Of a DNA stretch of 64,000 nt, positions 33,914-45,740 are shown piece by piece (within the stretch, counting starts at the first letter, position 1; each line of letters starts with the position of its first letter). Origin of the DNA: Sequoia sempervirens (Eukaryota; Streptophyta; Pinopsida; Cupressales; Cupressaceae); NCBI GenBank assembly GCA_007258455.2, contig VDFB02270651.1, positions 701,650,217 to 701,714,216 on the forward strand, read 5' to 3'. The translations under genes and the position numbers were made by a program. Under the pieces are notes generated by a model that was given only the letters and a program-made list of their open reading frames with translations, searched no databases and was not told where the DNA came from.

Positions 33914-36330
33914 GCTATGTCACACTTTATAAAGGAAATGACCAACATTGATCCAACTTTTAAACTTGAATCAGTAAAAAGTGGAATACATGTTTTGAAT
34001 TTTAAAATGACGTAAACTAGTAAAATGTGTATTTTTTAGTATATTTTATGTTATTTTTTTTATAAATATTTTAAACTAGTTTTTAATAAATTAACACTAT
34101 AATTTAGTTGTTGATAAAATGCTAAAAAATGAAGTTACATGAGATGCAAAACTTTTTATAGTAATTTTTTTTCTTTCAAATTTTATGTGTATTTATAACT
34201 TGAAACTTTAGTGCATGAATATATTTTTCTCCAATTTTGATAAATATATATTTTTAAATAAATATTAAAAAATGTGTGTATCAAAAAATATTTGTTTCCA
34301 TTCAAAGTTAACTTTCATATTAAATATTTATCTAAAATGGGAAAAAAATTATACAATCTTGATATAGATTCTTTTATCTAGTGCATCATATTTTTTTCAA
34401 AAAAAATTTAAATTTTTAGTATTTTTCCTTGGCATGGTAATCAACCTAATATTTGGTGCTAATAACCTACTTTTAGTAAAAATAAAAAATAAAATATAAA
34501 TAATAGTTAAACTATTAAAATAAATATATTTTTGAAAACTACACTTATGGATCTACAAAAAGGTATTTTATATTTTAAAAAATGTTATTTACATGAGTAC
34601 GAGTTATTGAAACATCAAGTTTTTCAAATAATTTTATTTTTTTGGTAAATTGGCCTCAAAAGTGGTGCTCCATATATTTTTAGCCAACAATTTTAGTTGA
34701 AAAAGTTGTGGAAGTAACTAACTTAGCTAGAATGAATCTTACTATATCATATGTTTGACCAAAATTGATTTTTAGTTAGAAATATTTAAATTCAGTTGTG
34801 TTGATAAGTTGGCCGCAAGTGCGACATGGCTTTATACTTTTACCTTTCTAGATTTGAGAAATATGGTGGCGAAGAAGATCCTAGTAACCATGTCTCAACA
34901 TATACAACCCTATGTAGTGACTTCATTTTTGAAGATAAACTCTTGGCTAAATTTTTTCCTAGATCCTTAAAGACACAACCTTGGAATGGTTTTTCTCTTT
35001 ATTGAATAATTAAAGTCATTCATTCAATAAATTTTTGATACCTTCCTTAACCATTTCCAAGTGCACATTGGTCCCAAGATGGCCTTACCTGATTTAATGC
35101 AATGTAAACAAAAAAAAGATGAAAAAGGTCATTGATTTCATAGCATGTTGTCAATTGCTTTACTCACAAATTAACATTAAGATTCTTGATGCCGATCTTC
35201 AAAGAATGTTCATTGAAGACTTGTAAAAAAATATTCAAGATAAGCTTGGGATGATGGAATTTCCCTCATTCATTCACTTGTGCATGACTCCCCATGACTA
35301 TTAGAATTTAGTTAGTCATCGTGAAGTGAAAACTTCCTCCAATCATCTTAAAAAATCCAAATTTGTGCCTCATAATAACTTCCAACCATTCAAGAAAAAA
35401 AAAGGGCTTCATCTAGATAAATCCACCTCAAAAAAATCAACATGTTGAGTCTCAAGTGGCTGCTAGAAAAACAACGAATCCATATCAATTCAAGGAAAAT
35501 AATAGGAAATTTACCTCATTACTCGATACCCTTCATTCCATCATGTTGCAACTCTTGGGTAAGAACCAAATTACCTTACCTCATGTTAGAACTATTGATA
35601 CCACTAAGAGTTTACCTCTAAACTATAATTCAAATGTATTTTACCATTATTACAGACAAAATGGACACAATACAAAATGATGCGTCTTAAAAATATTGTG
35701 CAAGACCTCATTGATTCTAATCACATCTAGATTGGTGGTGTTAATGATCAAGGAAATAAATCCATTGCCCCACCCAACCAAAATTTTCAAATCTTTACCA
35801 ATCCAATGCCAAATCATAACATCTCGTTTGTAAAAGCTAGTGACACCAAGAATGATGTGATGAGTGTTAACAATATACAAGACATAAATACTAATAAAAT
35901 GAGTGATAACGAGGATGGCATACGAACTATGGTCAACCACATTGATGTTCAACCTCGTAAATTCCAAAACAACTTGCCTATTGACATTGCTTTCTCAAAA
36001 AATGACATAATTAAACATGCGCCCGATAGTCCTCTTTACATAGCTGAAAGAATCAATGACAAGCCCACCAATGGGATATTAATTGATCCCGTGTGTGTAG
36101 AGAATGTGATCATCGAGGAATTATTGTTTGTGCATGAACTTTACCAAGATTATTATGAACAATCAAAAGCATGGATCAAAACACATAATGGTTTTTCTTT
36201 CCCTATGATAGGTTTGATCACTCTTCCATTAAAATTTGGACCAAAGCACACTAACTTATTTGACTGCAAAATCAGACGAAATATGTATAATTTGATGTAT
36301 CGTCGAGTGCTTGTAAAATTTGATGTGTAA
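33914..36330 (+). pseudogene. Gypsy-1 Gag core, zinc finger relic and protease
   Basis: The frame resumes as AMSHFIKEMTNIDPTFKLES up to 34011, then after a candidate intron as FEKYGGEEDPSNHV, the start of a typical gypsy Gag core (VSTYTTLCSDFI, FFPRSLK). Frameshifts and stops follow. A zinc-finger relic (YHYYRQNGHNTK followed by Cys) has lost its first cysteines. The final open frame 35806-36330 matches the protease region of Ogre/Tat elements in layout (SPLYIAERINDKP, then LIDPVCVENVIIEE), but the usual Asp-Ser/Thr-Gly active site reads DPV. RT and integrase do not follow, so the element is truncated or the rest is unrecognisable. Confidence 0.7.
34012..34851 (+). other. candidate intron within Gypsy-1 gag
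   Basis: An 840-bp very AT-rich segment separates two in-phase parts of Gag. It starts GTAAAC and ends ACTTTTACCTTTCTAG, a good donor and a pyrimidine-rich acceptor. Joining its edges gives a continuous reading NFKMT|FEKYGGEED without frame change. The alternative is an unrecognised insertion. Confidence 0.5.
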
Positions 36331-39061
36331 TTTTCATTTTTTTGAAAGTTTATCCTTGATGTTTGTCAAAATTTTGACAAACTTGGGGTTCGTCGAAATG
36401 TTGGCTATCATTTTCGTCGAATTTTTGACAAACATGAAAAATAGAAAAAAATCAAATTGTGGCCGACATAAAGAAAAGCGAGTTCACGCTTGATTTATTG
36501 CGAAAATGTTTTTCTCTACTTGAGACAGTTTGTGGAGAACTAAGGACGATTTTCTTGGGAAAAATTAGAAAAAATTTAAGAAGATATTTCCAGTGTTGAG
36601 GGTAGTCATTTTATTTTTGCAGAATTCAGTTGTGAAGTCAGATTTGTAGTTCCAGTTTGAAAATCATATTTTAAAGCAACATCTCATCAGATTTCATTTT
36701 TAGAGGTTTAGGGTTTTGAGAATTTCATGTCCAAATTTTGTTGTGTGGAATCACCATAAGATCACAAACTAAGGAACAGATTTTGTGATCTATAATTATG
36801 TGATCCATAACTCTATTGGTCATGTGGCACGCTTGTGCTATAACAAATACAGATGCATTCATGTGTGACCCAAGTTTAATGTGGTTATGTTGTGATAGAA
36901 ATGGAGGCACTCATATAATGTAGTTAATTCAGGTTGTATAATGTAGGTGTCAATCATCATGGGTGCATTCAAGTTGTCTCAAGTTTAATAGGTTAGGATG
37001 TAATTATAGCATGATCGAAGAGTGATTACCTCTTGCTGCAATAAAGAGCCTATAACTCTGGTTGATATGCAGAGTGGTTGTGTTATATCAATTATGTAGT
37101 GCATTCAAGCACAATCCATGTTTAATGGGCTATTCTAGAGAGAGTGATCAAGATTTTCTAAACCTTATGAATGTTACTTGACATATATTTGCATAATCTC
37201 AAATTCCTTCAGAGGCTTTTGAAGTATCAATGTATCCTATATAGGGTTTAGAATGATTTATTTTAATTAAAAAAATAAATAAATGATGTATTTCCCTGTA
37301 ATTAGATAATGTGGAGATCTCCTAAATCTACCCCAACACACTATCCTCTTTGGCACTGTATTCATTACTATAGCTACTAGGGTTTTGCATGTGACATCTT
37401 TAATATCTTCATGACCGTGGCTTTTAAATAGATCTCATTCTTTGCTTTAATCCTTTTCATGGTAACCCTTGAGTTCCATAATCCACCTTTAATCTCTTCT
37501 AAGCTAGATTGCATAATATGCATATAAAGCAAGTCCTTCATATAACCTACCATTGTTCCAAACCACCACTCACTGCCTTGTTTAAAATGTTGCCTCCATA
37601 AGCACAATAGAATGTTTTAAAATCATGGTTGCCATTGATTGACCATTAAGGTCACCACTTTCATCATAAAGATACAATGAGATTTTTGTCTTCAAACTCC
37701 AGGCATTAAGCAAGATAACATTGTGAATTGTTTGTTGTGTATGATTTTATTTTCTTGCACATTTACTACTTTGCTAACTTCCTTTAAGACTGGGTATTGC
37801 ACCCTCAACTACAATCTCAATCAGCTCACTCACTATCACTTGAAGATTCCTTTCATGAGCATCCTTCTATAAAATCAAACTATGCCCTATAGACTGCCTA
37901 CTTACTAAAGGGGACTCATTGTTTCATGGTATTGTAGTTCTTAAGATCCTTCAACCTTATTGACACTACTTCACAGTCCACAAGGTATTATTCACTATTC
38001 TTCCATCTTTGATGAGTCTCAAAACACTGCTCAAACATGCAATCCACTACCTCCATTATATATTAATGGCTAAGAAGAAACATTGAACCTATGATTACCA
38101 CTATTACTTCATTTGGACAGTCATTCCCTGATTGCATTTGCCTTGTCTAACACTACCAAAAGCATTTGAAAAACCCTTAAGGTTAGCAAGGGGTAAAGGA
38201 AACTCACTATTAAAATCTCCACTTTACTATGCAAGGTTTGAGCTTTATTATCTTGTCACTGCTCAGCCTCTTTTTGACTGTCACTTCTTAAGTGACTGTC
38301 ATTCTTCTTACCATAGATTGCATTTACAAATGTCACTAAGCTACATAGTGTGTTTGTTATTTGCTACAATTTTTAGATTGAAATATTTTTTTATTACCTA
38401 CAATGTCTCAATCTTTCTGGTATTGCAACCTCACTAATCCGCTATAGTTATTATTTATGTTTCTATGGAGGCCTAGGGTTTGTACCCTAATCATGCTCTT
38501 ACCAATGCTTTTGTTGTTTTTTATTAGGACTCTCTCAATGTTGAGGGCCCTAGGGATAAGCTCGTCATAAGAAGTGACACATTGCATCTTTAACTAAAAG
38601 GATAAATCTGTATTGACATTAGCAATGATGATTCTAACTTGTTGCTCTTTAGGAATGGGTCACTTGCTCTTACTAGCTCGCTACCTCCATCATTGTAGGA
38701 ATTTTGCGATCAAGTTCAATATTCTGATTTTAGGAGTCTTAACGGTTGGAAATCATAGTAAAATCAAAATTTAATAAGTTTTGTAATTAGCATTTTAAAG
38801 TGTTTTTTGGGGCCATTAACTTTAGACTATCTTCTCTTTTGCAGGGGTTGTTGCATGCCAATTTTTTTGGTGTAAAATATCAGAATTATCAGATTATGTT
38901 ACATGTCTATGAATAAAAATTATTGGAGTGTGAGTTTGATATTTTTTGAAGATCTAAATAGTCAAGCTTGGTAAAGAAAAATCGTGTTAGATAATATTAG
39001 TCCAGAACAAAATGAAGAGACACTTGATAGATTGTGGGCTAGATTGAAAAGAAAGGGTGAT
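36331..39061. other. non-coding region between Gypsy-1 and the CACTA transposase
   Basis: No gene is supported. It has a 22-bp perfect palindrome at 36361-36382, with a half-copy near 36423-36434. The region 37300-38800 has only short frames without domains. It probably includes the 5' part of the CACTA element, but no CACTA terminal inverted repeat was identified. Confidence 0.45.
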
Positions 39062-39668
39062 GGAAATGTTATTGTCCTTGCAATAATTGTAAGGGATTAA
39101 AAAATGAGATGAATTTTAATACAAATGCTAAGAAACATTGTAGGCGCGATGGTCCGCTTGAAGGGGGCATGATTATTGTCCATTGGTGTTGTTCATTATC
39201 GAATGGAGTATCAAGCAATAGATGCATGTCCCAACTATCATATTATATATCATAAACAATAGGAATTTTAATAGAATTCCTAGAATGTCATATCAGTAGA
39301 TATCAAATAGATCAACTAACAAAAAAGGTGCCTCACAAGGTTCTTCATTATATTCCCATTATTCCACGTATGCAACGATTATTTAGGTGAGAAAACTTAG
39401 CTTAATTTATGGATTACCATGCACGAATAGAAGTGGAGATGACATTTTCGAATGCTAGATGGTTCTACATTTAGGGAACATGGAGGAAAAATGGCCACAC
39501 TTTAAAGAAGAACCTCATAATCTCAGGCTTTCATTGGGAGCGGACGTGTCAATCCATTTAGAGCTGAGATCTATTTACTCAGTGTGGCCTATTTTGTTAT
39601 CAACAATAACATTCCTCCATGGATTTCAATAAAGAGCGAGCACATAATGTTGTCAATGATTGTTCCAG
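39062..39668 (+). pseudogene. En/Spm (CACTA) transposase, N-terminal exons
   Basis: The pieces match the TNP2-type CACTA transposase in order. The transposase-associated cysteine motif CYCPCNNCKGLKNE is near 39070. YQAIDACPNYHIIYHK is near 39210, KKVPHKVLHYIPIIPRMQRLF is in 39325-39390, and HFKEEPHNLRLSLGAD is near 39500. KSEHIMLSMIVPG is at the exon end (39668), followed by a GT donor. Stops and frame changes between the pieces show decay. CACTA transposases bind the element ends and move the DNA by cut and paste. Each motif on its own is short, but their order is diagnostic. Confidence 0.8.
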
Positions 39669-39829
39669 GTATTTGTTTACATCAATTTTCTTAATGTAGT
39701 AGCATCTCATTTGTCTTATTTGTTGCATAATGACTTATATTTTTTCATTCAATAGTCATGCACATTAATTATATATATTGCAGTAAAATGGTTATAATAA
39801 TTATGTAATGTTTATGTTCATTCAACTAG

Positions 39830-40009
39830 GTAAGTACCAAGTTAAAGATATGGAATGTATATATCGGCCTCTTATCGATGAGTTACTAAAGTTATGGAAT
39901 GGTGTCACTATGTATGACATCTCTAGACCAATAGGACAAAGACAATTTCAATTCCATGCAATGCTTGTATGGACAATTCATGATGCCCCAGGGCTAACAC
40001 ATTTTTGTG
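39830..40009 (+). pseudogene. CACTA transposase exon (TNP2 domain, first part)
   Basis: After an AG acceptor at 39828-39829 the join gives VPG|KYQVKDMECIYRPLIDELLKLW, followed by QFQFHAMLVWTIHDAPG. This is the characteristic TNP2 segment (PLIDEL...LW..G...YD, then A.L.WTI.D.P). The exon ends at 40009 with a GT donor at 40010. The intron that follows contains the whole Tat gypsy element. Joining to 55409 gives HFCG|LQTKEKFACPIC, the expected continuation, in phase. Confidence 0.88.
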
Positions 40010-40013
40010 GTAT

Positions 40014-40018
40014 GTTAT
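40014..40018 (+). other. target-site duplication, left copy (GTTAT)
   Basis: GTTAT directly precedes the 5' LTR and recurs at 55274-55278 directly after the 3' LTR. This defines the exact insertion point of the 15.3 kb gypsy element. Confidence 0.85.
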
Positions 40019-41525
40019 TGTTAAAATAAATATTCAAAATAGCTCCCTTCGGGTTTCTTTTGTAGGTATGTGTGCGTCGGCCTGTGCGTCGCCGAGTCTG
40101 GTCGGCTTTCCATTGAGTTTTGATCTCCCGCTGTGCGCATCCTCTCTTCGCAGCTTCAGGTTGCGGCTTCCCTTTTGGGTCCTGAGAGGCTGCATTGTGT
40201 GTCCACGTGTCTCACTTACGAAGGTTTTTTATTTCTTTTTTGCCTTGAAGTCTCTTTGAGTTGCGAAAGCCTTCTACCGGGCCATCACTTCTAAAGATTG
40301 TCAGAGGGACTCACATCCTGCTACGTGGCGGCGTATCGTAGGCTTTTCATGCAGGGATGAAATAAGCAGCTGCGGGCTGCGAAATGCTTCTGCAGGCTTT
40401 CTTTTTATTTTGGCGGGCCCTACTTTATGCCAGGTGGTGGCCGTTCGCAACCTTTTCAACACAACAAGGGGGTGAACACCGCGGGCTGCGAAACGCTACC
40501 ACACATCTTTCGCACCCGGTTGATGCGGCTTTCTCTCCATATCAAGAAGGACCTCAGCTCATTGGACACGTGTTGCATCTTCACAATCTCTCGGCAGCAA
40601 GGAGAGAGGTTTTCATTCGGGCAGCGACAGGATGCCACGTACCTTACAATTGATCCTTGAGGCGGGCGATAGGCTGGCTGGGGAGATTATGTTATTGGAT
40701 GCTGCTCTTCATGGTTCTTCAAAGCGGTGGATGACACTCATCGCCTCGGGTATGGTTGGGACCACTGCCATCATTACAAAGGGCACGCCTGCAACTAAAT
40801 GACTAGATGTTGTGTTCTAACTGGTTGCTGTTGTAACGACATTAGGAATCTTCCAATTCTGGCATCACTGTAGGGGATTGTGGGATCTTTTCCGTTACAG
40901 CTCTCCAAAGCAGTGGGGATTTTCTCTCTGGCTATATATACTCTCTTGGTTGACAAAAAAAGGGGGTCCAAGAAATTTTAGAGAAAAGGATACTGGTTTT
41001 AGCAAGAGACACCAGGCCTCTTTTACATGTTTATTTGCAAGAAACTTTTAGACTGTGCCCACTGTTTGACCTTTCTGTTTTTCATGTTTTGATCAAACTG
41101 TAAACTGTGCCTTTTATTGTCTTAAGTATTTCATTTGACAAGACTTCTATATATTGAATACAAGCTTGCTTATCTAAATCATGTCTAAATGACTCTTCTT
41201 AGTAGTAAGGATGTATGCGATATTATTTTATGTCAATAAATGAACTGTTTATGCTATAGCTTTAAGTTTCTGATGTTTTGGAACGTGACAACACCATTCA
41301 GGCCCTTAAGTCTATGATTTATCATGCCCATCGGCAAACTTTGGTGCATCGCCTTAGATTAGATTTTGCTTCATTATATATGTTTCCTTTTCCCTTTTCA
41401 AAAAACCATTATAGAAGAAGCCTGCTTCTTTAAAATATGGAGGTCACTCAGTTTGGCGCAAAGGGTCCCCCTTGAACTGAGTTTCCCATAAGGCACTGTT
41501 ACCTCGCCATTTTTTGGCGTCAATA
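40019..41525 (+). repeat. 5' LTR of Gypsy-2
   Basis: It runs from TGTTAAAATAAATATTC to GGCGTCAATA and aligns along its length with 53772-55273. TATA box TATATATA at 40933-40940. The right end is set by the target-site duplication of the 3' copy, which leaves an atypical TG...TA end. A CA end four bases upstream is possible. Open frames within it (40005-40660) are LTR sequence. Confidence 0.9.
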
Positions 41526-41537
41526 GTTTATCCTTTT

Positions 41538-41557
41538 TCTGGCATGCCCAGTGGGAC
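41538..41557 (+). other. candidate primer binding site of Gypsy-2
   Basis: CTGGCATGCCCAGTGGGACC lies about 14 bases after the LTR. A TGG-initial, GC-rich stretch in this place is typical of a gypsy PBS. The matching tRNA was not identified. Confidence 0.5.
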
Positions 41558-41719
41558 CTGAACTAATGAAATTTCCTTATAAAGGGGTGTATGAGCCATT
41601 GGCCTGTAACTAGATCCTAGACTACAAATAACCTAGGTTTACTAGTACCTCCGCTAGGAACAGTCTAGGCTGCAAATCAACTAGTAGCTATTCCATTCCC
41701 ACTGCCCTTTCCTCTCACC

Positions 41720-43440
41720 ATGTTGCCGGCCACGAACAGAAACTATGTAGCATGGGATGCTGGAAGTCCCCTAGTAGCTCCTGTAGCGCCTGCTGTTTGG
41801 GGCGCTATCCTGGTTTTGGCCCTGAAAGCTCTTCCTAAATTTGCTGGGGACAACACAAAAATGCCAGCAGAACATTTGCAAGATGTAGCGGATGTATGTC
41901 TGGTACACGGTATTACAGTGCAGAATGTAGCCCTGAGGCTCCTCGCTGCATCCTTCAAAGGCAAGGCCCTAGATTAGTATCGAATGCTGACTCTGAATTC
42001 AATTCACACTTGGGATGACCTCGGAGATCCATTCTATGAAAGGTTCTCAAATGACGGAGATCTTTCTTCATTATATTATCAGCTATCTGTCATAAGACGA
42101 GTGCCCCAGGAGGCCCTAACAGATTTTAATGCCCGATTTCACTCAAATTGGCAGAGGATTCCTGTGACTATCCGCCCGACTCCAGAACTGGCATTCATAT
42201 TTTATCTGAAGTCCATTAACCCCAACATTTCTGTGATGATCAAGTCTTTGAGAGGAGCCACTCTACCAGATGCTTATGCTACCGCTATCAAAGCTGAGAA
42301 TCATTTGATAGATTATGGAAAGTTGCCTCCTTGACCTATTATCCTGATATTTCCTGAAATATCAACCTCTGCACAAGAAGCCGCATCGACTAGTGCGCTG
42401 GCAACTCCCCAGTCAATGTACTCATATGCAGCCGCTCCTGAAAACTTGGCTTCCACATCAGGGTCTTCCAAGGATGAAATGGGTGACCTCAAGGAGATGT
42501 TGCAAACTATGGCGAATGACATAACAACTCTCAAGCGGAACCAAGCAATGCCTCCACGGCCCGCATATCAAAACTATCAAGGTGGGCGGTCTACTTATCA
42601 GCAAAATCAATATCAGAGTGTGCCTCACACTAATCCATCAGTGCCGACTACCAACCAAATAGTCCCGGTGCCTACGCCACTGATAGGTGCGTCGCCAAGC
42701 TCAAGTAGAGAATTAACTACGGGACAAAATAATCTTATTGATGACATCAATCCATGGTGTTTCCCCTACAATGATGCACATATGCCCCGAAATTGTCCGC
42801 GTGGCAACTTACAACAGAAGGTAGCAGAGCAACATAGTCAAGGTACTACAACAGAAAATGAAGAATACCTATGTACCTCGGCAACGGAGAATGCAGTCCT
42901 TACCATACAAATGCAAGGAATGTCTTTAAAACAAGAGTCTGATATTGCTCCTGATCATGCACTCTTCTCCTGGATGGAAAATGAGGAAAAGGTGTTTGCC
43001 AATGACTCATCCGTAGCCGAAACGCCGCAGGTGCAATCTGACTATAACACATGCTCAAAGAGGAGATTCATCGGTGAGTCTATTGTTTCACTTTCAGACA
43101 GCCCGCAATGCAAAGGCGTGTCCGATCAAATTCTCAGCGCTTCGACCGTCTCTTCGCCTTCTCAACCACGGAAGGAGATTATTATAACAAAAGTAAAGGA
43201 GCAGAAATCTCTGAGCTCATCACCTTTTAATGTGGTGGAGCAATTGAAAAAATCATCCACTAATGTGTCTTTATGGGACATTCTAGCTATCCCAGAACAG
43301 AAGACTATGCTACAGAAGGTGCTTCAGCAAGAGATTGACTCAGCACCAACAGAGTCGTCTGCCAGTACAGAGGGGGTTTATCAAATGCCACTAGCTAAGG
43401 TTCTTGCAGACAAAACGAAGGGATCACATGCGAAAGGTGG
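41720..43440 (+). pseudogene. Gypsy-2 Gag
   Basis: The ATG at 41720 opens a frame that continues through stops at 41975-41977 (TAG) and 42332-42334 (TGA). It contains a classical Retrotrans_gag core: ALPKFAGDNTKMPAEHLQ, then WDDLGDPFYERFSND, then LSVIRRVPQEALTDFNARF. A zinc-finger-like WCFPYNDAHMPRNCPRG near 42745 has lost its second Cys. A Ser/Gln-rich linker and helical segments lead to the protease. Gag assembles the particle. The start is supported by the short distance from the PBS and the absence of upstream homology. Confidence 0.88.
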
Positions 43441-43850
43441 AGGTAGGCCAAAACCTCAACCCTTCTTCTTGACTCTCATTGTAGGGGAGAAGCTATTACA
43501 CAATGTTATGATTGATTCTGACGCTAGTACAACGGTTATGCCAAAACTGATAGCCGAAGCCTTGGGGCTCAGCTACGAACCTATGAAGAAGGGGGTGATG
43601 CAGCTAGATGGAAATAAAGTTGATACTGTGGGTGTCATCAAAGCACTTTCGTTAACTCTATTTGCCTGACCATGTATCACAGTCCCGCAAGATACAGTGA
43701 TCATAGATGTTCCTCCTATGTTCGGTCTCTGTCTATCTCAGGAATTTACTTCAAAGGTGGGTGGATATTTATCTTTAGATTGGTCACATCTAATACTTAG
43801 GACCAAGCATGGTGTGAAAATGAAGATAGAATCAGAGGCTCTACATTCCA
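43440..43850 (+). pseudogene. Gypsy-2 aspartic protease
   Basis: In frame with Gag. QPFFLTLIVGEKLLHNVMIDSDASTTVMP gives the retropepsin active site with DSD in place of DSG. LIAEALGLSY follows as in Tat proteases. A TGA at 43667-43669 interrupts it, and the same frame continues through VIIDVPPMFGLCLSQEF, the usual end of this domain. It would process the polyprotein. The Gly-to-Asp change and the stop make it inactive. Confidence 0.85.
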
Positions 43851-44109
43851 AACATGTGGCAGATGAGGCCCTGATCAATTTTGAGGCCGCACATACCTCT
43901 ATCACCAAGCAAGACATGTATAGTGTCGAACTGCTAGAGGAAGAGAAGGTGAGTGGAGACCAAAATGATAAGGAAGATGCTCTGTTAAGTGAACACATAA
44001 ACAATGATCCTTTCAGGAATTATCATGCTACCGGATTGGGCACATATGTGATTTACGATGAAGACCATGGTCTTCCGAAGGTTGCCAAAGAATCTGACGA
44101 TAACCAAGC

Positions 44110-44480
44110 AAATGAGCTGTGGACATTGTATTTTGATAGAGCAAGAAGCAAAGTTGGAGCTAGAGCAGGGGTATGTCTAATATCCCCACATAATGAGAAG
44201 TTATTGAGGTCTTTCTAATTCCAATTCACCTGTTCAAACAATGAAGTTGAATATGAAGGGTTAGTCCAAGGCCTAAGCCTAGCGGAATGAATGGGTATTA
44301 AGCAATTGATTATGTTCGGAGATTCTGAACTGGTAGTTAATCAGGTCTGGGGAACCTCTTAGCGAAGAATGTCTGAATGAGATCCTATCGGCATCGAATA
44401 TGGGACCTAATTGAAGGTTTTGAAGCTTTCAACATCCTGACCATTCCCCGAACGCAGAATAGCGATGCAGATCGAATGGC
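44110..44480 (+). pseudogene. Gypsy-2 RNase H (archaeal/plant-like type) upstream of RT
   Basis: LWTLYFDRARSKVGARAGVCLISP resembles the first strand of the aRNH type (YxDGaxxxxGxGAG), here with Arg for Gly. CSNNEVEYEGLVQGLSLA carries the catalytic Glu, and MFGDSELVVNQV the second Asp. NSDADRMA, with the last Asp, is in another frame from 44377. Stops at 44216-44218 and after SLAE, plus a frameshift near 44365, break it. The domain sits between protease and RT, whereas the textbook Tat order has it after RT. I believe some plant Tat groups share this position, but I could not check that here. Confidence 0.75.
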
Positions 44481-45740
44481 GGTGGTCGGTGCTCAGTGTG
44501 ATCCTGTCTCTGACTTACTTCGGAACAAATATTCAGTGCGAGTGCTTGTTTGGCCAGCGATTCCCGATAATGATCAAAGTTGGCAAGTCTTTGAGAGTAA
44601 TGAGCACATCGCCTCGTTTATCCAACACTTAGGGGAATTTTCCAATCAACTTCAAATAAAGATCGTCGAAGCCTATGAAGGACAAATTATGCAGCTTAGG
44701 TCAAATAAACTTCCAAAAGGGTTAGTTACTCTCGAGAATTTTTTCGATTGTAATGACGCCCAAAATGATAAGCGGAAGTTCGTGGCAGACAAAAGTGATT
44801 ATGAAAACCTTTGGGTCTCCGATGGCAGGAATCTCCGGGTCGGAAAAGATGTCCCACAGCGAGATAGAGGAAGGCTTATCAGTCTCTACAAAAAATATCG
44901 AGTAGTGGCCTGGTCCTATGATGATCTGGAGGGTTACGATCCTGGCATCATTCAACACACTATTGAGCTAACAGAAGGTGTGAAACCAGTCTAATAGAAA
45001 CATAGGCCAGTCAACCCTAAAGTTGAGGTCCTGATGGCACAAGAGCTAACCAAGCTCATTGAGTCACGTATCGTCTTCCCAATCAAACATAGTACTTGGG
45101 TATCAAACCTGGTACCAGTCAGAAGAAGAATGGCAATATCCACTTATGCGTGGACTTCCGAGATCTGAATAGAGCATCTCTGAAGGATCACTATCCATTG
45201 CCTTCTATGGAGTCAATCCTCCAAACTGTTGCAGGATTAGAAATGTTCTCTCTGTTGGATGGCTTCTCTAGCTATAACCAGATTCGAGTTAAAGAAAAAG
45301 ACTAGCACAAGACTACGTTCACCACTAAGTGGGGAACATTTGCATATGCTAAAATTCCTTTTGGTTTATCCAATGCAGGGGCAACTTTCCAGCGAGCTAT
45401 GGACATCGCATTCAGCGAACTGATCAATAAGTTTATTCTAATTTATTTGGATGACCTTACTGTGTTCTCTAAATCTAAAGATGATCATTTTGATCATTTG
45501 GAATTAGTTTTTCAAAAATTCCAGGAGTTCGAGGTTTCCTTAAATCCAAAGAAATGTGTATTCGGAGTACCTTAGGGTAAGCTGTTAGGGCATGTTGTGT
45601 CTAAAGAAGGTATTTCAATTGACCCCGAATGAGTAAAGGCTATTAAGGAGCTTCCCCTTCCGGTAAATAAGAAAGGTGTCCAGTTTTTTCTCGGCAAGGT
45701 AAATTTCGTCAGCAAATTTATTTTCGATTTTGCGGGAATG
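44480..45740 (+). pseudogene. Gypsy-2 reverse transcriptase
   Basis: The linker frame to 44998 ends WSYDDLEGYDPGIIQHTIEL, the usual RT lead-in. After two stops the RT begins (LIESRIVFPIKHSTWVSNLVPV). A one-base loss near 45121-45127 moves reading to the frame holding NIHLCVDFRDLNRAS, FSLLDGFSSYNQI, IPFGLSNAGATFQRAMD and the catalytic YLDD (near 45445-45460). Further stops are at 45303-45305 and near 45572 and 45630. RT copies the RNA into cDNA. The conserved blocks are complete in order, but the frame is broken. Confidence 0.92.

Noticed and set aside
37340..38060. CACTA-like words as possible CACTA terminal repeats
   Set aside because: Short matches only. No paired inverted copy was found near 58200-58600 and no 3-bp duplication was seen.
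40005..40660. Several overlapping open frames of 60-90 codons, some also at 54051-54551
   Set aside because: They lie wholly inside the two Gypsy-2 LTRs and occur in both, on both strands, with no domain. They reflect GC-rich LTR sequence, not genes.
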